Below are positions 43,974 through 52,569 of a DNA stretch of 64,000 bases, in pieces; position 1 is the first letter of the stretch, and every line of letters begins with the position of its first letter. A program made the translations under genes and the position numbers. Under the pieces are notes generated by a model, which made no database searches, was not told the DNA's origin, and saw nothing but the letters and a program-made list of their open reading frames with translations. Where the stretch lies: contig JASSUL010000009.1 of the NCBI GenBank assembly GCA_031963005.1, positions 23,951 through 87,950 of the forward strand, read 5' to 3'. The DNA comes from JASSUD01 sp031963005 (GTDB lineage: Bacteria > Pseudomonadota > Gammaproteobacteria > Burkholderiales > Burkholderiaceae).

Positions 43974-45473
43974 TCAATTAATTTTGACAATTCCTGCCGT
44001 AAACAACGCAATTGCCGTTAACGCTAAGGTGACTAGGATGACTACTGCGCCTGCTTCACGTCTGCTGAAAAGGGGCTGGCTGCGTGCATGTTCATATTTC
44101 GCCCACCAGTAAACGGGGAGCCCAAGAGCGTAGAGGATGGTGGACATTAGTAGGAATTGTGGGCCAGCGGCGATTAAGAGCCAAATGGCATAAGCGGTGC
44201 CCAACACACCCGTTAATAACGCCGCATAACCTAGCTGGGTAACGCTGTTATCACCAGCACGCTTAGCTTGAAGCACGCAGCGCCATAAATAGGCAGCGCT
44301 TGCTAAATAGGTAGGCAAAATCATCACGCCCTCCATCGAAATCAGCCAAATCCAAGCATCTTTGGCAAACCATACGACAAAAAGCCCAACCTGCATGATG
44401 ATACTTGAGACCCATAAAGAGGAAGCTGGCGCTTGAAAACGATTTTGTTGCGCAAGAAATTTCGGGAAAACGCCTCCTTTTGCTCCTTCATATGGCAGTT
44501 CAGCCAATAAAATCATCCAGGCTAACCAACAGCTACCGAGTGAAATTAAAAGCGCAACGATGACCAGCACTATGCTCCAGTGACCCACCAAAGCTTGCAG
44601 TAAATAAGCCAAAGAAGGCGCTGGCAACTGTGCTAACTCTGCCTGTGGCAATAAACCAAACGGTAATACTGAAAGCAGAAAATACAGGACTGTGCAAACA
44701 GCCAAGCCAATCACAGTCGCGGTGCCAACTTGTTTGTGATTGGCGGCGCGGTTCGATACCACAACCGCACTCTCGATCCCAAGAAACACCCAGAGCGTAA
44801 CCAACATGGTACTTTTGACCTGGGTCAGCAAGCTACCTAATGGCCCATCTCCCCAAAAATTTAAGCTGAAATTTGACCATTGCACCCGGGTTACCAGGAT
44901 GCCCAACACCAGTGAGAGCACCGCTAAATTAGTCGCATTGGCAATCACATTCAGTACCGCTACCCGCTTTACCTCCGCCAGCATAATGAAATGGAAGAAC
45001 CAAATTAGGGCTGAGCCTCTCACCATTAATGACCCACCGCCGTTATTAGCAAAAATGGGGAAAAAATAGCCTAGCACTTTGATACTTAAGACCACCATTG
45101 CCACATTCCCCAAAGCTGCCGCCAGCCAATAGCCCCAAGCCATTTTGAAGCCAACCAAGCTACCGAAACCCTCCCGTGCATAAGAATAAATACCTGCTTT
45201 TAAATCAGGGCGATGATCGGCTAATAAGCGAAAGGTATTTGCCAGAAAAAACATACCGGCAATAGTAATCATCCAGGCAATGATTACCGCCGCTAAAGCG
45301 GCACCTCGAGATGTATTTTGCGGCAAATTGAACGCGCCACTACCAATCATGGAAGCGATTACCACTGCGGTTAACGACGACAGCCCAAGTTTACGTCCCT
45401 TAGACTGGCTCTCAGGGGAAATTGACACAGTTATGCTAGATGAATCGAGGGACACAGGAGATCTCCACAGCAA
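43974..45473 (-). CDS. Basic amino-acid/polyamine antiporter, ArcD type (APA family)
   Basis: 499 aa with 12-13 membrane spans. SSLTAVVIASMIGSGAFNLP is the APC-superfamily TM1 motif (usual GSGIF), followed by the GYWLAAALGN and LLTAF-like helices. Length and pattern fit ArcD/YdgI-type arginine-ornithine exchangers. About 35 hydrophilic residues precede TM1; the true start may be an internal Met (MIGSG is too late). It is one of the few intact genes in this part of the island. The substrate is inferred from family and the neighbouring amidinotransferase fragment. Confidence 0.82.
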   Translation of the reverse strand: MLWRSPVSLDSSSITVSISPESQSKGRKLGLSSLTAVVIASMIGSGAFNLPQNTSRGAALAAVIIAWMITIAGMFFLANTFRLLADHRPDLKAGIYSYAREGFGSLVGFKMAWGYWLAAALGNVAMVVLSIKVLGYFFPIFANNGGGSLMVRGSALIWFFHFIMLAEVKRVAVLNVIANATNLAVLSLVLGILVTRVQWSNFSLNFWGDGPLGSLLTQVKSTMLVTLWVFLGIESAVVVSNRAANHKQVGTATVIGLAVCTVLYFLLSVLPFGLLPQAELAQLPAPSLAYLLQALVGHWSIVLVIVALLISLGSCWLAWMILLAELPYEGAKGGVFPKFLAQQNRFQAPASSLWVSSIIMQVGLFVVWFAKDAWIWLISMEGVMILPTYLASAAYLWRCVLQAKRAGDNSVTQLGYAALLTGVLGTAYAIWLLIAAGPQFLLMSTILYALGLPVYWWAKYEHARSQPLFSRREAGAVVILVTLALTAIALFTAGIVKIN

Positions 45474-46292
45474 CGGTGCGTTTACTTGAATGCTTTAATA
45501 GATTTAATAAAAGATATATTAATAAAAATAAAATCAATAAACAAACACATAATGCGTATAAATTTACCACCCCCTCACGTGTTCCACTCTTAATGCAAGA
45601 ACTTCATAAGATAAAGTAAAAAAATTTTGCATGCTTTATAAAAAACAAAAAGGTAATATATTAATTTTTCAATTTTTTATTTATAAATTTATCTCAAGTT
45701 TATCAACATAAAGCTGACTATTATAATATTCAGCATGATAGATTTTATACAAAAAATGGAAAAATTTAATATTAGATAAAAAAATTAATTATAATTCTGA
45801 CAATTTTTTATTCGCCGATAACGTACTATGAGAAACTTCATATGATATTGCCGTCAACGCTCTCTGCTGCGGGGCGATTACAAGTAGGGAAAAGGTTAAA
45901 TAACCCAGATTATATAAAGAGCAGAATTCACCGAAACTGCAATAAATATATAATCAAGCATTATTGAAACTGGGCCAAGCAAATTATCTAATTTAGAAAA
46001 ATTTTTACCTTTTTAAATTAGGTCGATCAAAAAATGTCTTTTATATTTTTATTGCATTCACTATCACCATCAATATTTTTTATATTACAAGCCCAGCAAG
46101 CTTAACTGTAGTACATGCAATTTTTTATGCCATCTAAAAATTAACAATATTTTTAAATAAAAACAATTTTCGATATATTTAACTCTGCCATTTTATTTGT
46201 CAATCTTTTCACAATAAAAATCAGTATGTCTACTTATAAAATTGAGTTTATAAGAAACACAAAAATTGGACCTTGAATGATTTGAATTTTAA
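45474..46292. other. Very AT-rich gene-free stretch
   Basis: About 820 bp with no ORF above background, many A/T runs and several small inverted repeats. The right ~200 bp of it from the antiporter start should include that gene's promoter. Confidence 0.5.
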
Positions 46293-46502
46293 TTTCTAGA
46301 TTTACGGCCAAAAACAGCTACGAATAAGGAACATATTGAAGGTCTAAGTGAGACTCGGCGCTTCTTAGGACATACCACAGAAAAACAAACTGCGGAATAT
46401 GTGCGAGGTCGCGTAAGGGAGCTTGTAGGACTAATTGATTTGAAACAATCTAATTGGACGGCGAAAGTACTTTCGCTAGAAAACGAGGGAATTTTAGTTT
46501 GA
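46293..46502 (+). pseudogene. Tyrosine recombinase (integrase) C-terminal fragment
   Basis: The plus strand reads LRPKTATNKEHIEGLSETRR then FLGHTTEKQTAEYVRGR. This is the conserved end of phage/ICE integrases: the LGH histidine and the catalytic tyrosine in T-x-x-Y. The frame is closed by a stop just before the fragment. It lies 26 bp from a tRNA-Cys 3' fragment, the normal int-att geometry. Confidence 0.8.
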
Positions 46503-46527
46503 TATTTTCTGGAACCAGTGTGGCTCC

Positions 46528-46577
46528 TGGAGGCGAGAGTCGGAATCGAACCAACGTACACGGCTTTACAGGCCGCT
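46528..46577 (-). tRNA. tRNA-Cys 3'-half fragment (att relic)
   Basis: On the minus strand GCGGC-CTGTAAA-GCCGT forms an anticodon arm, GTTGG-TTCGATT-CCGAC a T arm, and TCTCGCCTCCA the 3' acceptor strand. This matches Burkholderia tRNA-Cys except that the anticodon reads GTA instead of GCA. The D arm and 5' acceptor strand are missing, so it is not a functional tRNA. Confidence 0.75.
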
Positions 46578-46922
46578 GGGTTTTCTTTATTTCTCAAGGG
46601 TTTCAGCTATTTTTACTTTCGCCATTTGGCCAAATTAACCACCGGAAAGCCACATTAAGCGGGGGGTATTAATCATGATGGCGAAAGTAATTTAACCTCT
46701 AAATTTGTGGAAAGTATGGCGCAGCACAAAAAAGGTGGGCCTTTCATTTATTTATATGTACGGTGTTGCGAATCGGCCCCCACCGCTCTTTCTTGATTAT
46801 TTCTTTTAGTTCTTCTTTTGATAATTTCGAACTCTCTATGGTCCACTCTCGACTTTCTGCTGACCCTCATACCCCCTTCTTTCTTAGTTCTATCTCTTCA
46901 GAAGCTTTTATAAGAGCTTTCT
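46578..46922. other. Decayed stretch before the flhD-like gene
   Basis: Contains an inverted repeat (TACTTTCGCCAT near 46600 / ATGGCGAAAGTA near 46680). The minus strand has short open pieces (LSKEELKEIIKKERWGPI) split by stops that may be a gene relic. Nothing intact. Confidence 0.4.
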
Positions 46923-47192
46923 TTGCCCTTGCTTGAGGTGAGCCTCCCCCCCTTAGCTGTAATTTTGATCGCTAAACAGGATATCGGTCTAGCCTGCCTT
47001 TACTTTGGTGTTTCACCGTGTTTAGCCAAAGCAACCATGCGCGCCGACTATAGCCAACTAATACGGCTAGCCAATACTATCCAACTGCAATTTTCGCTCA
47101 GTTGCACGGAGCAATCTGTTCTGGATTGCCTAGCAAACGACAATATTCAAACCTTTCTCAAAAAGCAATTCACCATTTTAAAAAGAGATTGA
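46923..47192 (+). CDS. FlhD-like transcriptional activator subunit
   Basis: 89 codons. LPPLAVILIAKQDIGLACLY, FGVSP, then QLIRLANTIQLQFSL align with the FlhD pattern (LLLAQRLI.QDKA.A.FRLGI..; ..KLA..N.L.C.F). The start is uncertain (TTG or another upstream codon) and the N-terminus may be clipped. FlhD/FlhC-like pairs also control conjugation in SXT/R391 (SetCD) and IncC (AcaCD) elements, which fits the tra genes nearby. Confidence 0.6.
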   Translation: MPLLEVSLPPLAVILIAKQDIGLACLYFGVSPCLAKATMRADYSQLIRLANTIQLQFSLSCTEQSVLDCLANDNIQTFLKKQFTILKRD

Positions 47193-47193
47193 A

Positions 47194-47721
47194 ATGAAAA
47201 AGAAAAATACGCAGAGACTGACAACAGATGGTTTGGCTAGGTAAGCCGTAGCGCATGAAATGGCTTTATCTGGCTATAGCAAAGCTGTTACTGCCCTACA
47301 CACGGGGTTTCATCATGAAGAGTGTCGTTGCATTTTTGGAAGATTAAGACGCCAAGACTATCCCCTTGGGCAACAAGGAAAATTAAGAAGTAGCGTCATG
47401 ATTGTGCGGAATCGAGAGAGAAAAATCCAAACTTCGCTGCTTATGTTGATTTATTGCACGCTAGGTGGTCAGCGTGTATATGAATCGATACAGTTATCTG
47501 AATTGGGAAAAGCATTTTTGCAATATCGTGAAATGCAAAAAACCTATTTAATGCATCATTGGGATCATTTAGATATCAATGATGCCTGGTCTTTAGCGCG
47601 GGAACTTCGGGATAAAGAGGCGTATGTAAAAACATGCCGATCCTGCGATTTACCCTGTTTCACGTCTATTCATCAATACACATCCGTGGACTGCCCTTTT
47701 TGTTTACCTTACACCGAATAG
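47194..47721 (+). pseudogene. FlhC/SetC-like master activator, with a stop at codon 17
   Basis: ATG 47194 lies one base after the flhD-like stop. The product would read MKKKNTQRLTTDGLAR, then TAA, then AVAHEMALSGYSKAV and a long open frame with SLLMLIYCTLGG, INDAWSLARELRDKEAY and the zinc-binding pattern CRSC..VDCPFC typical of FlhC. From an internal ATG (47260) 153 residues are still open, so a shortened protein is conceivable. I favour a decayed activator of conjugative transfer. Confidence 0.7.
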
Positions 47722-47859
47722 AATATTACAAATTAGCAAGACCTGAAAAACCCTTTTATTCTCTCCAATAGGCTCACTGTGAACCGCTCCACTGCTAGAT
47801 AAACGGGCATTGAGCGAGTGGGAGAGGTGATGCAGACCCTCCCTAGGGCAAATTAAAAG

Positions 47860-47881
47860 CTTCTTTCCCAAGGGAAAGAAG
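47860..47881. terminator. Perfect hairpin in the flhC-HEAT gap
   Basis: CTTCTTTCCC / GGGAAAGAAG around a 2-nt loop between convergent genes. No strong T-run, so termination is only likely. Confidence 0.45.
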
Positions 47882-47974
47882 TTGAAACCACCTAATAAGT
47901 TAGCCGATATTTTGCGGATTTCCCCATGCGGAATTCTTTGCTAGCAAAATAATCCCTTGCTCTAAATGCATAGC

Positions 47975-48928
47975 TTAGAAACGTCTTAATAAAATAGTGG
48001 CCATTATTTGAACCTGCCACTGTGGATCTTGCAAGAGCGGAGTAATCGCTTGTTTTAATCGTGCTTGCGGTTGTTGTAGACGCTTACTCAATACACGAAT
48101 GGCTGTTTGTCGCACCTGCCACGCTGGATCTTGTAATAACGGAATAATCACTTGCTCTATTTCTGGAATTGAGAGGCGATCACATAATAAATTAGCCGTG
48201 GCTTGTCGGATCTTCCACTCTTCATCTTGTAATCGTGGAATAAGCTCTTGCCTTACCCATGCCCCTGAAAAGCTATGACCTATTATGTGAAGCGCTGCGT
48301 CTCGAACTTCCACGTCTATATTTTTTAATAGTGGAGTAATTTGCTTCTCTGCTTCAGATAGCGAATCGGACACGGCTCTGAACGCATAAATGGCATTTTC
48401 CCGAGTTTCCCGCAGTGGGCCTTTCAGCTGCTGAATAACCTCATCTTTAAGCGTTGGCTTAGATGCGCTACCTTGTTTTTCTTCAGTTTGAGATTTTTCC
48501 TCACGGATCTGCTTATTCGCCTCAAGTTCCTGCCTTAGCGCTTCACATTCTTTTTCTCTAACTTCAAGGCTTTTTTTTAAATTCGAGTTCTCTTGATAAG
48601 CAGCTTCAATATCTTGGCTTTTCTGCTTTAGATTTTCATTAAGTTTATTAATATGCTCTATAAAAAAGGTTAAAACGTGTTCCGTTAATCCTGCGGACTG
48701 GTTCTTATGTAAAGCTGTTTCTATCCTTGTTAAGGCTTGCCGCATGCCTTGCAGATTACTATCAGTAGCCTGGTTTACGGCTTGAAGAGCTTCTATTGAA
48801 TTTTCATGGATATTTCGCAGTGCAGTCGGTAAGTTTTCCGAATTTCTCTCTTCTTGCGTAACCAATGGCATATATTGAGAGCTTGCTGCGCTACTTGTTG
48901 GAGTGGGTGTTGTGGATTGTAACTGCAT
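47975..48928 (-). CDS. Coiled-coil plus HEAT-repeat protein
   Basis: 317 aa after a strong site (GAGAGGAGAAACCT-ATG). The N-terminus is Ser/Thr/Pro-rich; residues ~60-160 form a coiled coil (LNENLKQKSQDIEAAYQENS). Residues ~165-317 hold four HEAT-like units of about 40 residues, each around PLLQDPxWQVRQxAxxxL. HEAT repeats make protein-binding solenoids and the unit spacing is regular, so it is probably expressed. There is no enzymatic motif and no signal peptide. Interaction with host proteins is possible. Confidence 0.75.
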   Translation of the reverse strand: MQLQSTTPTPTSSAASSQYMPLVTQEERNSENLPTALRNIHENSIEALQAVNQATDSNLQGMRQALTRIETALHKNQSAGLTEHVLTFFIEHINKLNENLKQKSQDIEAAYQENSNLKKSLEVREKECEALRQELEANKQIREEKSQTEEKQGSASKPTLKDEVIQQLKGPLRETRENAIYAFRAVSDSLSEAEKQITPLLKNIDVEVRDAALHIIGHSFSGAWVRQELIPRLQDEEWKIRQATANLLCDRLSIPEIEQVIIPLLQDPAWQVRQTAIRVLSKRLQQPQARLKQAITPLLQDPQWQVQIMATILLRRF

Positions 48929-49083
48929 AGGTTTCTCCTCTCAGAGAGCAAAAAAAGACAATAATACACACCCAGCAACGTTTAGCGCATCGTGTAAAAC
49001 ACTGAAGAACCATCTCCAAGAGGAAATACGAATGTGTTTTCATACGTATAATCCACTTCTAGAGGTAAAAGGTAATAAGCGCA

Positions 49084-49587
49084 CTAAGCGGCAGCTGCAT
49101 GCTCATCCCACTCTTGTGTTGACTCCTCTTCTTTCTCTACTAATTCCTGTAGGAAATGGCGCACGCGTTCAAAAAAATAAATGCCGATGGCTAATACTTT
49201 GCTGAAAAATGTAAGTATGGGTTTAGGATTTTCGCGCTGTGCTTCGTGTACATCCTCTAATGCTTCACGGCAGACGGTAAGACTGGTTTCTATTTTTTCT
49301 TTTACAAAGTCGTATGCGTCTCTCGGCAAGGTATCAAGATACTCCTGTGCAAGTGTATCAATACGCGCATCGAGCTCCAACGCATCCCATTGCTCTAAGG
49401 CAGCCTGCCATATTGCAATGCAACTAACTGGAACCGCGTCATACACATCAGAGAACATCCTGATCATGCTGCAGAAGGCTTCCGCTATTCTGGTTCTTTT
49501 TTCTTGATCGTTATACAGGCTATGTATTCCCTCATAAGCTAAACGCCTGCTGGAGAATTCAAAGAGCGGTTTAGAGGTGTGCTTCAT
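49084..49587 (-). CDS. Hypothetical alpha-helical protein, paired with a broken paralogue
   Basis: 167 aa, predominantly charged helices, with a hydrophobic segment near the C-terminus (ILTFFSKVLAIGIYFF). The block YEGIHSLYNDQEKRTRIAEA ... WDALELDARIDTLAQEYLDT is repeated in diverged form by the pseudogene just upstream. No family is recognised. Confidence 0.55.
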   Translation of the reverse strand: MKHTSKPLFEFSSRRLAYEGIHSLYNDQEKRTRIAEAFCSMIRMFSDVYDAVPVSCIAIWQAALEQWDALELDARIDTLAQEYLDTLPRDAYDFVKEKIETSLTVCREALEDVHEAQRENPKPILTFFSKVLAIGIYFFERVRHFLQELVEKEEESTQEWDEHAAAA

Positions 49588-50112
49588 CTAGGTCATGTAT
49601 GGCTGGTGGTAGTTTGCACCGTTTTTTTCAATCCCCTGTGCAAGAAAATGGCGTTGCTTCTCAGTCAAGGTATCCATATATTCTTTAACGATCACCCCTA
49701 CATTTTTATCGTGTGCCAGCGCATCTAATTGTTTTATCGTGGCATGCCACGTTTCGATACCGTCAGATGGCATGGCTTGCTAGGCTCTGGCAAGGAGTTT
49801 CGTCACACTACATAGTGTTTCAACGGCTTCAGCTCTGTTTTTTTGATCGCTATATACCTCATGGATATGGTCATATCGTGCGCCATTGACATGGTGGTAT
49901 TCAGAGGCTGTTTCCCACGGAATGTCATACCGTTTTTTAAAATGCCCCTGCTGAACTTGATGATCGATGATGCCCTCTAACAAGGTTTCAAACTCGGCGA
50001 AAAGTTCAGAGACAACTTGGCAAGCAGATTCCAACGCCTCGGATAGAGCCTGCTGTTTTTGAGAAGAAAAAAAAGAGAGCACAGTATTCGTGCGTGAAAT
50101 TGGTACATACAT
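49588..50112 (-). pseudogene. Broken paralogue of the 49084-49587 protein
   Basis: Two in-frame pieces of 110 and 61 codons are separated by a TAG at 49780-49782. Across the join YDHIHEVYSDQKNRAEAVET ... LDALAHDKNVGVIVKEYMDT align with the downstream gene. Tandem duplication followed by a nonsense mutation is the simplest reading. Confidence 0.7.
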
Positions 50113-50133
50113 ATTTTCTCCAAGTATTTTGTT

Positions 50134-50892
50134 TTAATTTAAGCGGGCTGTTTTCTGTTGAGAAACCTTACCGGCTTGTATGTCTTGGCGAGTAGCTTCT
50201 TGCATCATTTTCTGGATGACCGCAGCGATAACCTGCGGAGGTTGTGCTCCGCTTACTATTTGTTTTTTGCCACTCAAATGATCGATCACCAGCGTCGCCG
50301 GTGTGCCGTCTACGCCTAGCGCCCTCGCCTCCTGCATGGCTTTATCGATCACCACTTTGACTTTTCCCGTGCGTAGGCATTCCTGATGAAGTGCCACGTT
50401 TACTCCGGTGGTACGGAGCAGGCTTTCCATATCAGGCACACCACCCCCATTGGAACGGGTATGCGTAAAGACTTCATTCGCAAACACCCAAAATCCTGGA
50501 TTTCCTTTTACTTCGGCTACGCATTCCGCTGCTTCTGCTTCCTGCTGCGAGGTTGGGTTATGTAGGGGGAGCGATGTAAATTGCCAGTTGACTAAGCCTT
50601 CACTGCTGTCGACAAGGCGTTTGAGCGTCTGATGAAAAGACTTACAAAACGGACACTCAAAATCTGAAAACTCCACCAACGTAAAACATGCGTCAGGATT
50701 GCCATAGAGATGCTGGTCCGTGGGTGTTTGCTTAGGTGCGCCTTTCCAGGCGGCATAGGTACGATCTAGTACTTTTTGTTGTTCAAGAGATCGATAAAGA
50801 TCAATCGCTTTGAAGACAGCTTGTTCAAATTGTGAAGGCGAGTCGAATTGCACCTTTTGGGAATGCGCTGTGGGTTTGAGCGCTTTACCCAT
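50134..50892 (-). CDS. DsbA-family oxidoreductase of the conjugation module
   Basis: 252 codons. The thioredoxin fold shows the active site FSDFECPFCKSF (C-P-F-C), a helical insertion, and the cis-Pro loop GVDGTPATLVID. Such proteins assist assembly of disulfide-bonded pilus and T4SS proteins in the periplasm. The frame starts MGKALKPT and has no signal peptide. The anchor is encoded immediately upstream in the same frame but is cut off by a TAG stop, so the protein would stay in the cytoplasm unless the stop is read through. Confidence 0.8.
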   Translation of the reverse strand: MGKALKPTAHSQKVQFDSPSQFEQAVFKAIDLYRSLEQQKVLDRTYAAWKGAPKQTPTDQHLYGNPDACFTLVEFSDFECPFCKSFHQTLKRLVDSSEGLVNWQFTSLPLHNPTSQQEAEAAECVAEVKGNPGFWVFANEVFTHTRSNGGGVPDMESLLRTTGVNVALHQECLRTGKVKVVIDKAMQEARALGVDGTPATLVIDHLSGKKQIVSGAQPPQVIAAVIQKMMQEATRQDIQAGKVSQQKTARLN

Positions 50893-51012
50893 CTATAAAA
50901 GGCGGCCAGGACAAAATAGAAAAAGAAGTAGAACGCCTACCGCCCCCCCTAACAGAGCAAGTTTCACGTAACGCCTATTACTTATTTTTGACCAATTCAT
51001 AAGTAGCTTCAT
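50893..51012 (-). pseudogene. Detached N-terminal anchor of the DsbA-like protein
   Basis: ATG at 51012 gives 39 codons: a basic start (MKLLMNWSKISNRRYVK), then the membrane segment LALLGGAVGVLLLFLF. The TAG stop is followed with no gap by the ATG of the DsbA-like gene in the same frame. One nonsense change splits an originally single gene. Confidence 0.75.
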
Positions 51013-51200
51013 GTGGACGCTTTCATAACGTGGGAAATATGCACACGCCCATTGATCACCTTCATTGGCGTGTTCCTGTCTTTTAAACGTAAAGCGTACC
51101 GCTCAAAGTCAACATGCTTAGATCGTGAAATTGCAGCCACACCCATTTTTAAGGTGGGTGCAGTGCTACTGCCTGATGAAAAATGAGCACTTTCAGTCAT
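51013..51200 (-). pseudogene. Possible IS110-family transposase C-terminal relic
   Basis: A minus-strand frame reads SGSSTAPTLKMGVAAISRSK then ERYALRLKDRNTPMKVINGR, resembling the end of IS110-type transposases. The match is weak and short. It lies between the divergent DsbA leader and traL. Confidence 0.3.
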
Positions 51201-51216
51201 TACCTGTTTGTGTTCG

Positions 51217-51498
51217 ATGAAACCCATCTCCATTCCACAGCGCATCGATGATCCGCCGCACCTATTGCTGTGGCGTGCAGACGAATTGGCTCCGCTTTTA
51301 TTCGGTCTTGTATTAGGGGTGCTCTGTGCGCAGGTATTGGTCTGCATGCTCATAGGGTTTGTACTTACGCATTGCTACAAACGCCTACGTGACCATCGTC
51401 CTGATGGGTATTTCCTGTACTTACTGTATTGGCTTGGGTTGTATCTCTCTTGCGCCCCTTCGTTAAGAAATCCTTTTATTAGGAATTACTTGCCATGA
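51217..51498 (+). CDS. traL: Type IV conjugative transfer protein TraL
   Basis: 93 aa from MKPISIPQRIDDPPHLLLWR. The opening (IPQRID.P..L..W..DE) followed by two membrane spans (PLLFGLVLGVLCAQVLVCML; FLYLLYWLGLY) is the TraL family of F-type secretion systems. Its stop overlaps the traE start (ATGA). It looks intact although its partners are not. Confidence 0.85.
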   Translation: MKPISIPQRIDDPPHLLLWRADELAPLLFGLVLGVLCAQVLVCMLIGFVLTHCYKRLRDHRPDGYFLYLLYWLGLYLSCAPSLRNPFIRNYLP

Positions 51499-52093
51499 GG
51501 CTGACGGATTTTTTACAGAGCTGGGAGGGAGTGCGGCAGGCAAACCGTTGGGGGCGGTGCTTGGTGGTAGCGCTTTTGTTGTTATTGATATTGATGGCAA
51601 TAAAGCTATTACGCAAAGAGACGGTGGTGGCATTGCAGCCAGTGACACTGATACAAGAAACATGGGGTCTCTTTCTCGCAGAGTTAACGGAAATGTCACA
51701 CCGGGGACGATCGGTTTTATTGAGACACGACTCAAATCCTTGCTAGCTCCCGCCATTTATCACGAAGTGATGTGCGCATTGAAGCACCAAGTTGAGCAGA
51801 TACAACATGATCAGGTGACGCTGCGCTTTGAACCGCGCACCATCGAATACGAAGCGGCAACCGACACCGTATTTGTGTATGGCTATGCCTTTGAAAAATA
51901 GGCCTCTTCAGAAGCCCATCGTCGGGAGCGGAGCTATGAGTAACGCATTCAAATTGCCCACTATGCGCCGCTTATCCAATTTATCGATACCTATGAAGGC
52001 AAGCCGCGCACTCAAAAAGTACGTACGCAATTAAAGCATCGCAACACAGATCAAGAAGAAGAGGAGAAAGAAACTCATGCTTCTCAAGACTAG
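51495..52093 (+). pseudogene. traE: TraE conjugative transfer protein, frameshifted
   Basis: Three reading frames together make a TraE. Frame 1 (51495-~51690) gives FLQSWEGVRQANRWGR, a membrane span, and ETWGLFLAELT. Frame 2 (~51690-51901) gives NVTPGTIGFIETRLKSLLAP ... VFVYGYAFEK. Frame 3 (to 52093) gives ERSYE, then IQIAHYAPLIQFIDTYEGKP. The first break sits at a short G run near 51691 (one base missing); others follow near 51900-51945. The assembly component cannot be made whole. Confidence 0.85.
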
Positions 52094-52262
52094 GTGGATT
52101 GCCATTTTGATGATTGCTGCAGTGAGCAGTCTACGCGGCTGTGGACTTTCAAAAGCGTGGGCTATATCAGATTCGATTGCACAGCCCCCTGCCAAATCAG
52201 AGTCACCTACATCGGATGACATGCTCTATCTGCCTGCTCCTATAAAGGGTGATCCTCCCTGA
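52077..52262 (+). CDS. Small secreted or lipoprotein-like ORF (possible traK relic)
   Basis: 61 codons overlapping the traE end: MLLKTRWIAILMIAAVSSLR-GCGLSKAWA is a signal-like segment, followed by ~30 polar residues. Position after traE is that of traK, but no TraK domain follows. Confidence 0.35.
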   Translation: MLLKTRWIAILMIAAVSSLRGCGLSKAWAISDSIAQPPAKSESPTSDDMLYLPAPIKGDPP

Positions 52263-52569
52263 AATTAAAAGTAATAATAAATAGCAAAGATAGCTCATTT
52301 TAATGAGGCTTATTGCGGTCAATATAAATTGATGCAAGCTGTAAAAACAAAAGCAGCATGAGCATTTGAAAAGCAGGCAAAACTAAGCTGATCCATTAAA
52401 AAATTTGTGACGCTGCGTGTGGCGGAGATGGCAGTTCAGGCTACAAGCCTAGGACCATGGCTTGCTTACGCTTTATCGTTAGTTCGAAGATCTAGTACCT
52501 CTTTGCTTGGTTATGAAATGTATTTCATAACCAACAGTACTTTACGCTCACCTCAAACTAAAGATAAAA
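52263..52569. promoter_or_regulatory. Upstream region of the WD40 gene with a palindrome
   Basis: No gene. A perfect 24-bp inverted repeat GGTTATGAAAT-GT-ATTTCATAACC (52509-52532) lies about 40 bp before the WD40 start and could be an operator. Confidence 0.5.

Noticed and set aside
46528..46577. Functional tRNA-Tyr (anticodon GTA)
   Set aside because: The D arm and 5' acceptor strand are missing and the variable loop is short; the sequence matches the 3' half of tRNA-Cys with one anticodon change.
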